Virus record (IMG/VR): IMGVR_UViG_3300021952_000022
Location: 1 to 34,331 of that record
Length of the DNA stretch: 34,331 nucleotides
Origin: a virus
Strand: one strand, 5' to 3'
Shown here: positions 24,458 through 30,004 of the stretch, one piece after another
How positions within the stretch are numbered: the first letter of the stretch is position 1
Layout of the letters: each line of letters starts with the position of its first letter
Position numbers and translations under genes: made by a program
Notes under the pieces: generated by a model
The model's database searches: none
Told to the model about the DNA's origin: nothing
Seen by the model: only the letters and a program-made list of their open reading frames with translations

Positions 24458-24782
24458 TCCTGTTATCCAATCTTTCGTAGTCACCTTCGGGAGTTAATCT
24501 TACTATCTCTACACCGTGAAGATGTAAAGGGTATTCGGCTGGATCGGCCCAACTGGGAACCATCCAACCTTTCACCGTAGCCTTTTTGGGGTTTAGGTGA
24601 ATACTATCTGTGCCTAAGTTATGGCATTTATGATGCACCGCTATTAAATTTATTACCTCATCTTTGCCCCCGCGAGATTTTAACTTTCGGTGATGTAATG
24701 CGAAATCATCACCTGGAAGGCCACACGCTTCACAATATCCTTTAGCGCGATCCAATACGGTTTCGGCTATGCGCTTATCCAT
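24444..24782 (-). CDS. HNH endonuclease
   Basis: The 112-residue protein has Cys17-x2-Cys20, a His-His pair at 30-31 (ALHHRKLKSRGGKDEV), then NLIAVHHKCHNLG. That is the ordered HNH core with zinc ligands. The C-terminal half is basic and then beta-rich. Small HNH proteins of this kind can assist packaging or act as free endonucleases. Here it lies between the proteasome-like hydrolase and SSB, not next to terminase, so a DNA-processing role is more likely than cos cutting. Confidence 0.85.
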   Translation of the reverse strand: MDKRIAETVLDRAKGYCEACGLPGDDFALHHRKLKSRGGKDEVINLIAVHHKCHNLGTDSIHLNPKKATVKGWMVPSWADPAEYPLHLHGVEIVRLTPEGDYERLDNRNGAY

Positions 24783-25311
24783 GTTTCGTTTGTTCCAGAA
24801 ATATAAATGGGCCAGATGTGTAAGGATCTTTATTCGCGGCTACTTGTAACGCTTCTTCAATGCTCGAACCTGCGTGTAATGCTCCCACCGCAAGAGAAGA
24901 ACCAGAGCCGATACCGTAATAACCATCCTCATCAAGACAAACGGCAAGATCATCACTAATATCAAATACCTCACCACCAACTGCAATAAGGAAAGCAAAC
25001 TTTGTTTCATCATCTTCCTTTACATCCCACTTATAATCGTTGTCTTTGAAACATTGTTTGAGCGATGGAATAACTTTTGCAATCATAAAATGATAAAGAT
25101 CTTTTTTATCTGCGGCCGTTGGTGCGGGCGGTTTCCAAATATGCTGGGCCACATCACACGCCGCAACCTCTCCAGCGCCAGCAATGAGATACTGACCGCG
25201 TTCAGTAATCTTTGCCATCTTAGGATGCGAATATTTGCGAGTTGCAGTTACCTGGCTATCTGCGCCGATTATTACACGATCCTCAAATTGAATGGCTGCT
25301 ATTGTGGTCAT
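24775..25311 (-). CDS. HslV/proteasome beta-like Ntn hydrolase
   Basis: The 178-residue protein begins MTTIAAIQFEDRVIIGADSQ. After Met removal the catalytic residues fall at Thr1, Asp17 and Lys33 (KMAK), exactly the HslV and proteasome beta-subunit positions. A GIGSGSSLAVGAL motif (133-145) and IEEALQVAANKDPYTSGPF complete the Ntn fold. It starts at ATG 25311 with AAGG seven bases upstream, right after a terminator. No HslU-type ATPase is seen in the window. It could be a free peptidase, a host-ATPase partner, or a proteasome modifier. Confidence 0.8.
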   Translation of the reverse strand: MTTIAAIQFEDRVIIGADSQVTATRKYSHPKMAKITERGQYLIAGAGEVAACDVAQHIWKPPAPTAADKKDLYHFMIAKVIPSLKQCFKDNDYKWDVKEDDETKFAFLIAVGGEVFDISDDLAVCLDEDGYYGIGSGSSLAVGALHAGSSIEEALQVAANKDPYTSGPFIFLEQTKHG

Positions 25312-25328
25312 GGCGTAACCTTACTATA

Positions 25329-25368
25329 AAAACAAAAAACCCCCAGCGTTTTTATTACGGTTGGGGGT
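25329..25368 (-). terminator. Rho-independent terminator upstream of the Ntn hydrolase gene
   Basis: ACCCCCAGC (25339-25347) pairs with GGTTGGGGGT-type sequence (25360-25368), giving nine base pairs with one G-U. On the minus strand the stem is followed by TTTTTTGTTTTT, a strong U tract. It would stop leftward transcripts from the early block about 20 bases before the hydrolase gene. Confidence 0.8.
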
Positions 25369-25459
25369 AAGTTGTTTTCGAACCAAGATAGCACTCTAGG
25401 GCTCGGAAGTGGACAAGAAGTCCTATTCAGTTTTTCTGCCAATTTAGCATTAGGGCAAT

Positions 25460-25477
25460 TATAGTAAATTAACTATA
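25460..25477. promoter_or_regulatory. Operator candidate, copy 1
   Basis: TATAGTAAATTAACTATA is a near-palindrome differing from the second copy at one base. A TATAAT hexamer on the minus strand (25463-25458) overlaps its edge, so a bound protein could block a promoter. The binding protein is unknown. Confidence 0.5.
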
Positions 25478-25505
25478 TATTGCGCCGCGACACGCTCAAA
25501 AGACA

Positions 25506-25535
25506 ACTGCCCCACCGATTTCTCGATAGGGCAGT
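25506..25535 (-). terminator. Terminator-like hairpin
   Basis: ACTGCCC (25506-25512) pairs with GGGCAGT (25529-25535), with a further CGA/TCG pairing inside. On the minus strand it is followed by TGTCTTTTGAG, a weak U tract. It lies between the two operator candidates. Confidence 0.5.
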
Positions 25536-25560
25536 ATTGATGGTTTTAGTATAACAAAAA

Positions 25561-25584
25561 AAATATAGTTAATTAACTATATTT
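25561..25584. promoter_or_regulatory. Operator candidate, copy 2 (24-bp perfect palindrome)
   Basis: The 24 bases are perfectly palindromic, each half being AAATATAGTTAA. The inner 18 bases (25564-25581) match copy 1 at 17 positions. The two sites are 104 bp apart, close to ten helical turns, so they face the same side of the DNA. A weak minus-strand promoter (TTAATT, 17 bases, TATACT) overlaps it. Confidence 0.6.
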
Positions 25585-25660
25585 CTTGCAAACAATGTGC
25601 GCCCCTTTTGGTTATAAATGCAGGTCACCACGCGTAATCGAAGAATCGTAACCCAAATAG

Positions 25661-25703
25661 AAAACCCCGCCGATTGGGTATTCCCTATCCAAAGCGGGGT
25701 TTT
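25661..25703. terminator. Bidirectional terminator beside the tRNA
   Basis: AAAACCCCGC (25661-25670) pairs perfectly with GCGGGGTTTT (25694-25703). The stem gives U-rich ends in both directions. It begins two bases after the tRNA-Asn 3' end on the minus strand, so it probably ends the tRNA transcript. Confidence 0.75.
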
Positions 25704-25704
25704 G

Positions 25705-25776
25705 CTGGCCATCCTGGATTCGAACCAGGAACATTTCGATTAACAGTCGAATACTCTGCCGTTGAGTTAATGGCCA
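25705..25776 (-). tRNA. tRNA-Asn (GTT)
   Basis: On the minus strand, acceptor arms TGGCCAT and ATGGCCA pair over seven bases. The anticodon arm is TTCGA-CTGTTAA-TCGAA with anticodon GTT, and the T arm is CCTGG-TTCGAAT-CCAGG. The discriminator base is G and CCA is not encoded. Phage tRNAs often offset codon bias or replace host tRNAs cut by defence nucleases; which applies here is unknown. Confidence 0.92.
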
Positions 25777-25788
25777 AAGCGAGGATGC

Positions 25789-25856
25789 GAGCGCGATTTG
25801 CTGGAGGCTATACGCGCTCTAGCACCCTCTAATCACTAGGGGAACGGCCCTAGTGA
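25789..25856 (-). repeat. Two inverted repeats between lysin gene and tRNA
   Basis: TCACTAGGG (25833-25841) pairs with CCCTAGTGA (25848-25856) around a six-base loop, immediately after the lysin stop. GAGCGCG (25789-25795) pairs with CGCGCTC (25813-25819) just before the tRNA. The first may end or stabilise the lysin message, though no U tract follows. The second may help tRNA 5' processing. Confidence 0.45.
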
Positions 25857-25859
25857 AAC

Positions 25860-26294
25860 TTAATACCAGCCATGACTATTCCAGAACTTTAGAGCCTTTA
25901 CTGGCGAGCCGTAGCGCGCTTTGATGTAGTCCAGGCCCGTTTTGATCTGAAACGGTATGTTGGTTTTGGGATTCAATCCTAAACGCTGAGGAATCCCGCC
26001 AGCATAGAATTTTACCCATTTACCGTTAATCAACATTTTTACAGGTTGTCGGTTTTTGGCGTTTGGCCTCCAGTTGCTCTCATGTGTCCAGAGCGTATGA
26101 AGGGAGCGCCATTGGGTTTTACTATCCCAGCCGTACTTATGAAGTTGTGTTTGAGCATAAACCTTAGCGATTTCTGGCGTTCTCTTTACCAAAGCCATTT
26201 CATAAAAATTAGGGCTTTGCGCCATTGCTGGAGTTGCTAGCACGATTCCTACCGCTATTGCGGTTACTAAAAGAAATCGTACCTGGAACTTCAG
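25860..26294 (-). CDS. Secreted lysozyme/SLT-like lysin, probable CTG start
   Basis: From CTG 26294 the product is 144 residues and opens with a textbook signal peptide: basic KFQVR, hydrophobic core, and an AMA/QS cleavage site near residue 24. The nearest ATG/GTG/TTG start in frame (GTG 26243) would remove most of it. The mature part has WRSLHTLWTHESNWRPNAKN with the likely catalytic Glu72, AGGIPQ, and a final ALKFWNSHGWY. This is the pattern of actinobacterial transglycosylase (SLT/lysozyme-like) domains. It probably degrades peptidoglycan for lysis. The CTG overlaps a 12-codon frame's stop as CTGA. Confidence 0.7.
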   Translation of the reverse strand: MKFQVRFLLVTAIAVGIVLATPAMAQSPNFYEMALVKRTPEIAKVYAQTQLHKYGWDSKTQWRSLHTLWTHESNWRPNAKNRQPVKMLINGKWVKFYAGGIPQRLGLNPKTNIPFQIKTGLDYIKARYGSPVKALKFWNSHGWY

Positions 26295-26329
26295 CGGTGA
26301 CCAATCGCCGCCTGACCTAGAGCCATCAT
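26291..26329 (-). CDS. 12-codon coupling frame before the lysin (putative)
   Basis: ATG 26329 overlaps the preceding zinc-ribbon stop as ATGA. It runs MMALGQAAIGHR and stops at TGA 26293-26291, which overlaps the CTG start of the lysin as CTGA. Its likely role is to deliver ribosomes to the unusual start rather than to make a useful peptide. This is inferred from the overlaps only. Confidence 0.35.
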   Translation of the reverse strand: MMALGQAAIGHR

Positions 26330-26469
26330 CGGTTGCCCCCGTTAGTTGAAGTTAGCATTTCTGCCCCTTTCTTTTCGGTTGGGATAATTGTATGGCAAGT
26401 CCAACAGGGCTTGTCAATTACGCCCCAATCGCCGCATTGTGAGCAGCGTGAGATATTCCATTCATTCAT
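26326..26469 (-). CDS. Small zinc-ribbon protein
   Basis: I place the start at ATG 26469, giving 47 residues; the frame extends upstream to a TTG inside the kinase gene. The protein has Cys9-x2-Cys12 and Cys22-x2-Cys25 (RCSQCGDWG, KPCWTCH), a one-domain zinc ribbon. The ATG overlaps the stop of a 16-codon frame as ATGA. Function is unknown. Confidence 0.55.
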   Translation of the reverse strand: MNEWNISRCSQCGDWGVIDKPCWTCHTIIPTEKKGAEMLTSTNGGNR

Positions 26470-26516
26470 TTTTGTTCGCGCAATTTCGTTAATTTGATTT
26501 GTAAGGTTTTTACCAT
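26466..26516 (-). CDS. 16-codon coupling frame (putative)
   Basis: ATG 26516 has AGAGG seven bases upstream, overlaps the kinase stop by seven bases, and encodes MVKTLQIKLTKLREQK. Its stop overlaps the zinc-ribbon start as ATGA. It may only couple translation between the kinase and the zinc-ribbon gene. Confidence 0.35.
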   Translation of the reverse strand: MVKTLQIKLTKLREQK

Positions 26517-27049
26517 GATACGGCCTCTTTAATTCGGTATTCCAGCATTTGCAAATCATTGGAATTATCAATTACCTCATCAAACACCCAGTTATCTAGG
26601 GCGTTTTCCGATATATGGTCATTGGCTGCCACGATGCTAGGGCGATCAATTCTCCAGACTTCTCCAAAGAGATTTTTGATTTCTCTGGCTTCATCGGGAA
26701 ATCTCACATCTGTAACCACGATTTTATCCCCTGGTTCAGCGTTGCCCAAAGCCTTTTCAACCCAGACATTTTCACCAAAGTATTTACGGCCTACCTCTGT
26801 ACCAAATACCTGAAGCAATCGGCGTACCTCTGGATGATTTTTAGCCTCTTCCCATCCCAGTTCATCTACATAATCTGCTAGGTGAACATGGCCAGCCCTG
26901 GGAGATCCAGTAACAATAGGGTTTAGTTCATACATGGCATCCCGAATAGCATCGGCAAATGCAATGCGCTTATAACCAAATTGCTCAATAAGGATTTTGG
27001 CTACGGTGTCTTTACCCGATCTGGCATAGCCACTTAAACCAATTACCAT
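26510..27049 (-). CDS. Deoxynucleoside monophosphate kinase-like protein
   Basis: The 179-residue protein starts MVIGLSGYARSGKDTVAKIL with a P-loop at 7-15. It continues with FADAIRDAMYELNPIV, EVRRLLQVFGTEVGR, VWVEKAL and VVTDVRFPDEAREI. This is the pattern of phage dNMP kinases of the T4 gp1 and dephospho-CoA/adenylate kinase superfamily. It would raise dNDP supply for phage DNA synthesis. Its ATG overlaps the previous stop by a few bases. Confidence 0.8.
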   Translation of the reverse strand: MVIGLSGYARSGKDTVAKILIEQFGYKRIAFADAIRDAMYELNPIVTGSPRAGHVHLADYVDELGWEEAKNHPEVRRLLQVFGTEVGRKYFGENVWVEKALGNAEPGDKIVVTDVRFPDEAREIKNLFGEVWRIDRPSIVAANDHISENALDNWVFDEVIDNSNDLQMLEYRIKEAVSW

Positions 27050-27177
27050 TCGATGCCTACATAAAAGAAAAGTAGTTCAAGATCAAAACCATAAATATCA
27101 ATCTTAAAGCCGATAGAAATTCCCTTACGGTAAAGGCCAGCGTGAATCCAATATTTATTTATGCGCTTTTGAATCAT
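27043..27177 (-). CDS. Small hypothetical protein
   Basis: The 44-residue protein has AAGGA six bases before ATG 27177, and its stop overlaps the kinase start. It is basic at the N terminus (MIQKRINKYWIHAGLYRKG) and hydrophobic/aromatic at the end (FDLELLFFYVGIEW). No family is recognised. Confidence 0.6.
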   Translation of the reverse strand: MIQKRINKYWIHAGLYRKGISIGFKIDIYGFDLELLFFYVGIEW

Positions 27178-27368
27178 TTTAATTCCTTCTTAATTCTTTC
27201 CAGGGCTTTAATAGCCAGATTTATTTCTTGAATACGCTCTTTATTGTCAATAGTAATTATTTCATCAGGCCAAGTATCTTCACTTACACATTCCATACCA
27301 TCTTGCCATAAACAATCTTCAAGACATTTTTCTAGGGCGTGATTTATTGTAAGTAAATCTACATTCAT
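27174..27368 (-). CDS. Small acidic hypothetical protein
   Basis: The 64-residue protein is helical and acidic (NHALEKCLEDCLWQDGMECV), with a C-terminal helix IQEINLAIKALERIKKELK that resembles the ends of the two neighbouring paralogues. It overlaps both neighbours as ATGA. Function is unknown. Confidence 0.6.
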   Translation of the reverse strand: MNVDLLTINHALEKCLEDCLWQDGMECVSEDTWPDEIITIDNKERIQEINLAIKALERIKKELK

Positions 27369-27610
27369 TTCAACTCCTTCTCGATAGCCTGAATAGTCGG
27401 GCAGGGATAGGGTGCTTCTACAAACTCAATCCCATAGCACTCACTACAATCTGTAACTGCACGACATTCTTTACATTCTCCTTCTTTAGTTGGCTTATGC
27501 AATTCCACTACTGCACGAAGGGCTTTGTAGTATGGGTTTGAGTTGTCATATTTTTGGTCAAAGTCTTTAATAATTTCATCTAGTTCTTCCAATAATTCAT
27601 CGTGATTCAT
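27365..27610 (-). CDS. PCPTIQAIEKEL-type cysteine-motif protein, copy A
   Basis: The 81-residue protein begins MNHDELLEELDEIIKDF, then YYKALRAVVELHKP. A Cys-rich region (CKECRAVTDCSEC) comes next and it ends YPCPTIQAIEKELK. The start, middle and end match the 73-residue protein at 27876-28097. Such proteins are common in actinophages as single copies; no function is established to my knowledge. The cysteines suggest zinc binding. Confidence 0.7.
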   Translation of the reverse strand: MNHDELLEELDEIIKDFDQKYDNSNPYYKALRAVVELHKPTKEGECKECRAVTDCSECYGIEFVEAPYPCPTIQAIEKELK

Positions 27611-27879
27611 TTCTTCCCCTTATAGTTTGGATTGGGAATTGATTTATCGCAAATTTCTTGCTGATCTATTACATAACCAAATCCAAATTTGCCCTGAATA
27701 GTAAATCCGTATTTATAACCAGAATTATCTACTGCGTGAGATTTCACGCAAATAGTGGGAGGTTGGTGTGAGGCTAAATATTCCATTCCTTTGATTACTA
27801 GGAAAGAAAAACCAATTAAACAAAGAATTGCACCGATAATCAACACCATGATACCCGCGTATTCTTGCCTTTCATTCAT
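27607..27879 (-). CDS. Small membrane protein
   Basis: The start is ATG 27879, with AAGGA six bases upstream and an ATGA overlap with the previous gene; the frame extends further but lacks such a site. The 90 residues have one clear membrane segment at about 10-32 (IMVLIIGAILCLIGFSFLVI). A soluble part with two Cys and VDNSGYKYGFTIQGKFGFGY follows. It is probably anchored in the host membrane. A holin-like or surface-modifying role cannot be told from sequence. Confidence 0.65.
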   Translation of the reverse strand: MNERQEYAGIMVLIIGAILCLIGFSFLVIKGMEYLASHQPPTICVKSHAVDNSGYKYGFTIQGKFGFGYVIDQQEICDKSIPNPNYKGKK

Positions 27880-28097
27880 TCCAATTCCTTTTCTATGGCT
27901 TGAATGGTAGGGCAAGGATAAAAAAATAAATAACCGCAATGCTCACAAGTATCTGCTTCAAGTGTTGGATTTCCCATATATGCCATAAGTCTAGGTTTAT
28001 GTAATTTCGTTACGGCGCGAAGAGCATCTTGCATCCACCCGTAATACCAACCCAGTTCGCCTTCGTTTATTTTCTCCAATAATTCATCGTGAATCAT
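27876..28097 (-). CDS. PCPTIQAIEKEL-type cysteine-motif protein, copy B
   Basis: The start is set at ATG 28097, which overlaps the FmdB-like stop as ATGA and matches the start of copy A. The 73 residues read MIHDELLEKINEGEL, a middle DALRAVTKLHKP, CEHCGYLFF, and the end YPCPTIQAIEKELE. It is a paralogue of the protein at 27365-27610 with a shorter Cys region (one CxxC). Confidence 0.7.
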   Translation of the reverse strand: MIHDELLEKINEGELGWYYGWMQDALRAVTKLHKPRLMAYMGNPTLEADTCEHCGYLFFYPCPTIQAIEKELE

Positions 28098-28264
28098 TTT
28101 GATTTGCCCCATCCCCCACCACGAAAAATGGCGGGCGTTGCTTGAAATTGTTTAGACATTTGCTCATTACAAATTGGGCAATTAGGTATAGAACTATCTT
28201 CAAAGGATTGATACATCTCAACCTGGGAAAGATCTGCCATGCAGCGATAAATATAATTAGGCAT
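28094..28264 (-). CDS. FmdB-like zinc-ribbon protein
   Basis: The 56-residue protein starts MPNYIYRC and contains CPICNEQMSKQFQATPA, ending FRGGGWGKSK, the hallmark layout of FmdB-family zinc ribbons. The first metal knuckle is degenerate: Cys8 is present but the usual second Cys is missing (RCMADLSQ), while Cys29-x2-Cys32 is intact. The ATG overlaps the previous stop as TAATG. FmdB-like proteins are thought to be regulatory, but evidence in phages is thin. Confidence 0.75.
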   Translation of the reverse strand: MPNYIYRCMADLSQVEMYQSFEDSSIPNCPICNEQMSKQFQATPAIFRGGGWGKSK

Positions 28265-28545
28265 TAGAAAATTCCTAACTGATCTATTTTGGAAACTACC
28301 CAGACAATACAGGCGTTGCCTTTTTCGTTTTGGCGGGTTTTGCCTGAGTCATAAATGAGATCGCTTTTTAATAACGCCCCGCGTGTTGGTCTTAAAGTAT
28401 CTCCACTCATGTTCAGGGCCTTTTGCATTTCCTGATCTGTTGCACCGCGCTCCTGGGCATCTACAAGATATTGATACACGCGCTCGCGGGCAGATTCCTG
28501 GTATGGAGCAAACTTCTCTAGTGCTGCGATTGATGTGGCTCTCAC
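28264..28545 (-). CDS. Small winged-helix-like protein
   Basis: The start is GTG 28545, which overlaps the previous stop as GTGA and has AGGAG seven bases upstream; the longer frame to 28575 lies inside the neighbour. The 93 residues fit a winged helix: ESARERVYQYLVDAQERG, TDQEMQKALNMSGDTLRPTR, LLKSDLIYDSGKTR, and a wing ACIVWVVSK. It probably binds DNA as a regulator or accessory replication protein. Confidence 0.6.
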   Translation of the reverse strand: MRATSIAALEKFAPYQESARERVYQYLVDAQERGATDQEMQKALNMSGDTLRPTRGALLKSDLIYDSGKTRQNEKGNACIVWVVSKIDQLGIF

Positions 28546-28805
28546 TTGTTTTCTCCTAACGCAATTTGGGCGCAAAGATCTTGAACGGTAAGAAGAGCGT
28601 TCTCAATTCCATTCTTAACGATTGCTTTGCGATTATCGGTAAGTGGGATCGCGCAAATTTCTTCATAAATTGCTAGGCGTACGCGGGCCTCGATAACCGC
28701 TTCAAGTCGAGTGACTTGTTCAGCCATCTTGCCCTGATCTTTTCCGAGAAGAATTAAACTCTTATCAACTATCTTCCAATGGTTCTCGTTACATAGAATC
28801 TTCAT
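28542..28805 (-). CDS. Small helical hypothetical protein
   Basis: The 87-residue protein starts at ATG 28805 with AAGG upstream and begins MKILCNENHWKIVDKSL. A long helical part (KMAEQVTRLEAVIEARVRL) and another helix near the end (NALLTVQDLCAQIALG) follow. It overlaps the winged-helix gene as GTGA. No family is recognised. Confidence 0.55.
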   Translation of the reverse strand: MKILCNENHWKIVDKSLILLGKDQGKMAEQVTRLEAVIEARVRLAIYEEICAIPLTDNRKAIVKNGIENALLTVQDLCAQIALGENK

Positions 28806-28890
28806 TATTAAGCCTTTCATCCAGGTTGAATACAATTTCCAAAAATACGCCTACTACTATGGGCAAAACTATCAGCATTAAAATAATCAT
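28789..28890 (-). CDS. Tiny membrane protein
   Basis: The 33-residue protein has GGAGG seven bases before ATG 28890. Residues 1-20 are a membrane helix (MIILMLIVLPIVVGVFLEIV) followed by a short charged tail. It overlaps the next gene's start by 17 bases. Small one-helix proteins near lysis or early genes may be holin-like or modulate host membrane proteins; this is speculative. Confidence 0.5.
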   Translation of the reverse strand: MIILMLIVLPIVVGVFLEIVFNLDERLNNEDSM

Positions 28891-29048
28891 TCACTTACCT
28901 CCCGATTAGATGTTGAACCGCATTTAGGGCATTTAGTTTCGTATTGGCCCCGTTCTACCTCTACCTCGATTTCATACTCAAAATCGCAATCTTCGCAATA
29001 ATTCGTAACCTCAGCGGTATAGGTATCAACGCCTGGGTAGTAACTCAT
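28887..29048 (-). CDS. Small zinc-ribbon protein
   Basis: The 53-residue protein has Cys18-x2-Cys21 and Cys40-x2-Cys43 (NYCEDCDFEYEIEVEVE, KCPKCGS), a complete zinc ribbon. It starts at ATG 29048 with GGAGG upstream and overlaps both neighbours as ATGA. Function is unknown. Confidence 0.65.
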   Translation of the reverse strand: MSYYPGVDTYTAEVTNYCEDCDFEYEIEVEVERGQYETKCPKCGSTSNREVSE

Positions 29049-29332
29049 TCGCCATCCTCCCATTCTGCTGATACAAAATTAGTAAGAATTAAATGCTCCT
29101 GAGTGGCAGTATCGAATACGGTTTGAGATTCATAACCGCGAGAAGAGAGATAATGCTGGCAAATAAGAACGGCCACATAGTTATCACACCAATAAGCCAT
29201 TTTCCAGGTAAAGAGCGGGGCATTAGTAAAACGCCCCTTGTTCTTTACCCATTCCTTACCCCACTTCATTGAAGTATTTATTAATTGGTCAAAATCATCT
29301 TCAGTAATTGTTAATGTAATTGTGGCGCTCAT
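29045..29332 (-). CDS. Hypothetical protein
   Basis: The 95-residue protein starts MSATITLTITEDDFDQLIN and has an aromatic middle (TWKMAYWCDNYVAVLICQHY) and a beta end (EHLILTNFVSAEWEDGE). I do not recognise it. It is part of the coupled run of small early genes. Confidence 0.55.
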   Translation of the reverse strand: MSATITLTITEDDFDQLINTSMKWGKEWVKNKGRFTNAPLFTWKMAYWCDNYVAVLICQHYLSSRGYESQTVFDTATQEHLILTNFVSAEWEDGE

Positions 29333-29335
29333 TTT

Positions 29336-29551
29336 TTATGCTCCAATCACGATTGACTTAAATGGGCGGTTAAGAATACGAGCCGCATATTCGCGGGCAT
29401 ATCGGTTTGCTTCTTTTTTATTGTCTGCCCAAACCATCATGTGAGCATTGCAATCACCAAAGAAAAATACCTCATATTGACGGCGAGCAATTTGAGATTC
29501 GTGAAATGATGCGATCAGATCTGCATCTGAAATAAATGTTTTTGTATTCAT
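29336..29551 (-). CDS. Hypothetical protein
   Basis: The 71-residue protein reads FFFGDCNAHMMVWADNKKEA, then a helix NRYAREYAARIL and a final FKSIVIGA strand, so a small alpha/beta fold. It lies one base from the LPD29-like gene. Function is unknown. Confidence 0.55.
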   Translation of the reverse strand: MNTKTFISDADLIASFHESQIARRQYEVFFFGDCNAHMMVWADNKKEANRYAREYAARILNRPFKSIVIGA

Positions 29552-29552
29552 G

Positions 29553-29858
29553 TTATGCCGCCATTTCTACATAGTGGCAATTTACAAAGATAAAGCGTGT
29601 TGAGTAATCAATAAGAAGTTCGCCAACACGCTTGCGTGAATAATTGTGTGAGTCGGTCATTCCATCGTATGAACCGCACTCGTACTTTGCAGCAATTTCA
29701 TTAACTGCTTCTTTGATTTCTTTTGTGCCATCGAATGAAATATTAAGAACGCCGTAGTATGGCTTACGAACTGAAAACTTAACTGTTGGAAAAGTTGCCT
29801 TTAGTTCTGCGCGGATAAGTTTCGCGGTTTCTACTGTTGTGTAATTTACTTCGATCAT
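29553..29858 (-). CDS. LPD29-like domain protein
   Basis: The 101-residue protein reads ETAKLIRAELKATFPTVKFS, VLNISFDGTKEIKEAVNEIA, then YDGMTDSHNY. This is the pattern of the large-polyvalent-protein-associated domain 29 type found in phage and plasmid proteins. GGAGG precedes ATG 29858. It is the first gene after the promoter and hairpin at 29.9 kb. A role in early takeover or DNA metabolism is inferred only. Confidence 0.6.
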   Translation of the reverse strand: MIEVNYTTVETAKLIRAELKATFPTVKFSVRKPYYGVLNISFDGTKEIKEAVNEIAAKYECGSYDGMTDSHNYSRKRVGELLIDYSTRFIFVNCHYVEMAA

Positions 29859-29877
29859 TTTGAATCCTCCAGATTCG

Positions 29878-29910
29878 TTATTGAAGTTCTGCCGTTCAGT
29901 TCTTCAATAA
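29878..29910 (-). promoter_or_regulatory. 5' leader stem-loop
   Basis: TTATTGAAG (29878-29886) pairs with CTTCAATAA (29902-29910), with a further CTG/CAG pair inside a symmetric internal loop. It sits at the predicted 5' end of the transcript and just before the ribosome site, so it may stabilise the mRNA or tune translation of the LPD29-like gene. Confidence 0.5.
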
Positions 29911-29919
29911 GATAAATGT

Positions 29920-29938
29920 AGCCTATGGGTTACGGTTT
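29920..29938 (-). promoter_or_regulatory. Early promoter P2 with shared 11-bp element
   Basis: On the minus strand AAACCGTAACC (29938-29928) is followed two bases later by TAGGCT (29925-29920, a TAnnnT -10). The same element at the same spacing precedes TAAGAT at 34.2 kb. No good -35 is seen, so an activator may replace it. Confidence 0.5.
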
Positions 29939-29988
29939 TTGAACCATTTGGGCCAAATTTCTTAAAAAGTTTTGTGATCCGACACACA

Positions 29989-30002
29989 CGAACAGATGTT
30001 CG
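29989..30002. promoter_or_regulatory. LexA-like SOS box
   Basis: CGAACAGATGTTCG is a perfect CGAAC-n4-GTTCG palindrome, the consensus half-sites of LexA boxes in actinobacteria and Bacillus-type Gram-positives. It lies in the only sizeable gap of the early block, about 65 bases upstream of the P2 -10, so it may tie this operon to host DNA damage. Confidence 0.55.
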
Positions 30003-30004
30003 AT

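Larger units (their letters stand above)
25312..25859. other. Noncoding regulatory hub
   Basis: This 548-base stretch has no supported protein gene on either strand. It contains, from right to left, two inverted repeats, a tRNA-Asn, a strong terminator, a 24-bp perfect palindrome, a hairpin, a second copy of the palindrome core, and a terminator with a long U tract. It separates the early block from the hydrolase-HNH-SSB block and is likely a transcription switch. Confidence 0.6.

Noticed and set aside
25370-25425. A TTCGAA-containing segment resembling a tRNA T loop
   Set aside because: No acceptor or T-stem pairing can be formed, so it is not a second tRNA.
25618-25743. A 41-codon plus-strand frame in the noncoding hub
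   Set aside because: It runs through the bidirectional terminator and into the tRNA gene, with no ribosome site.
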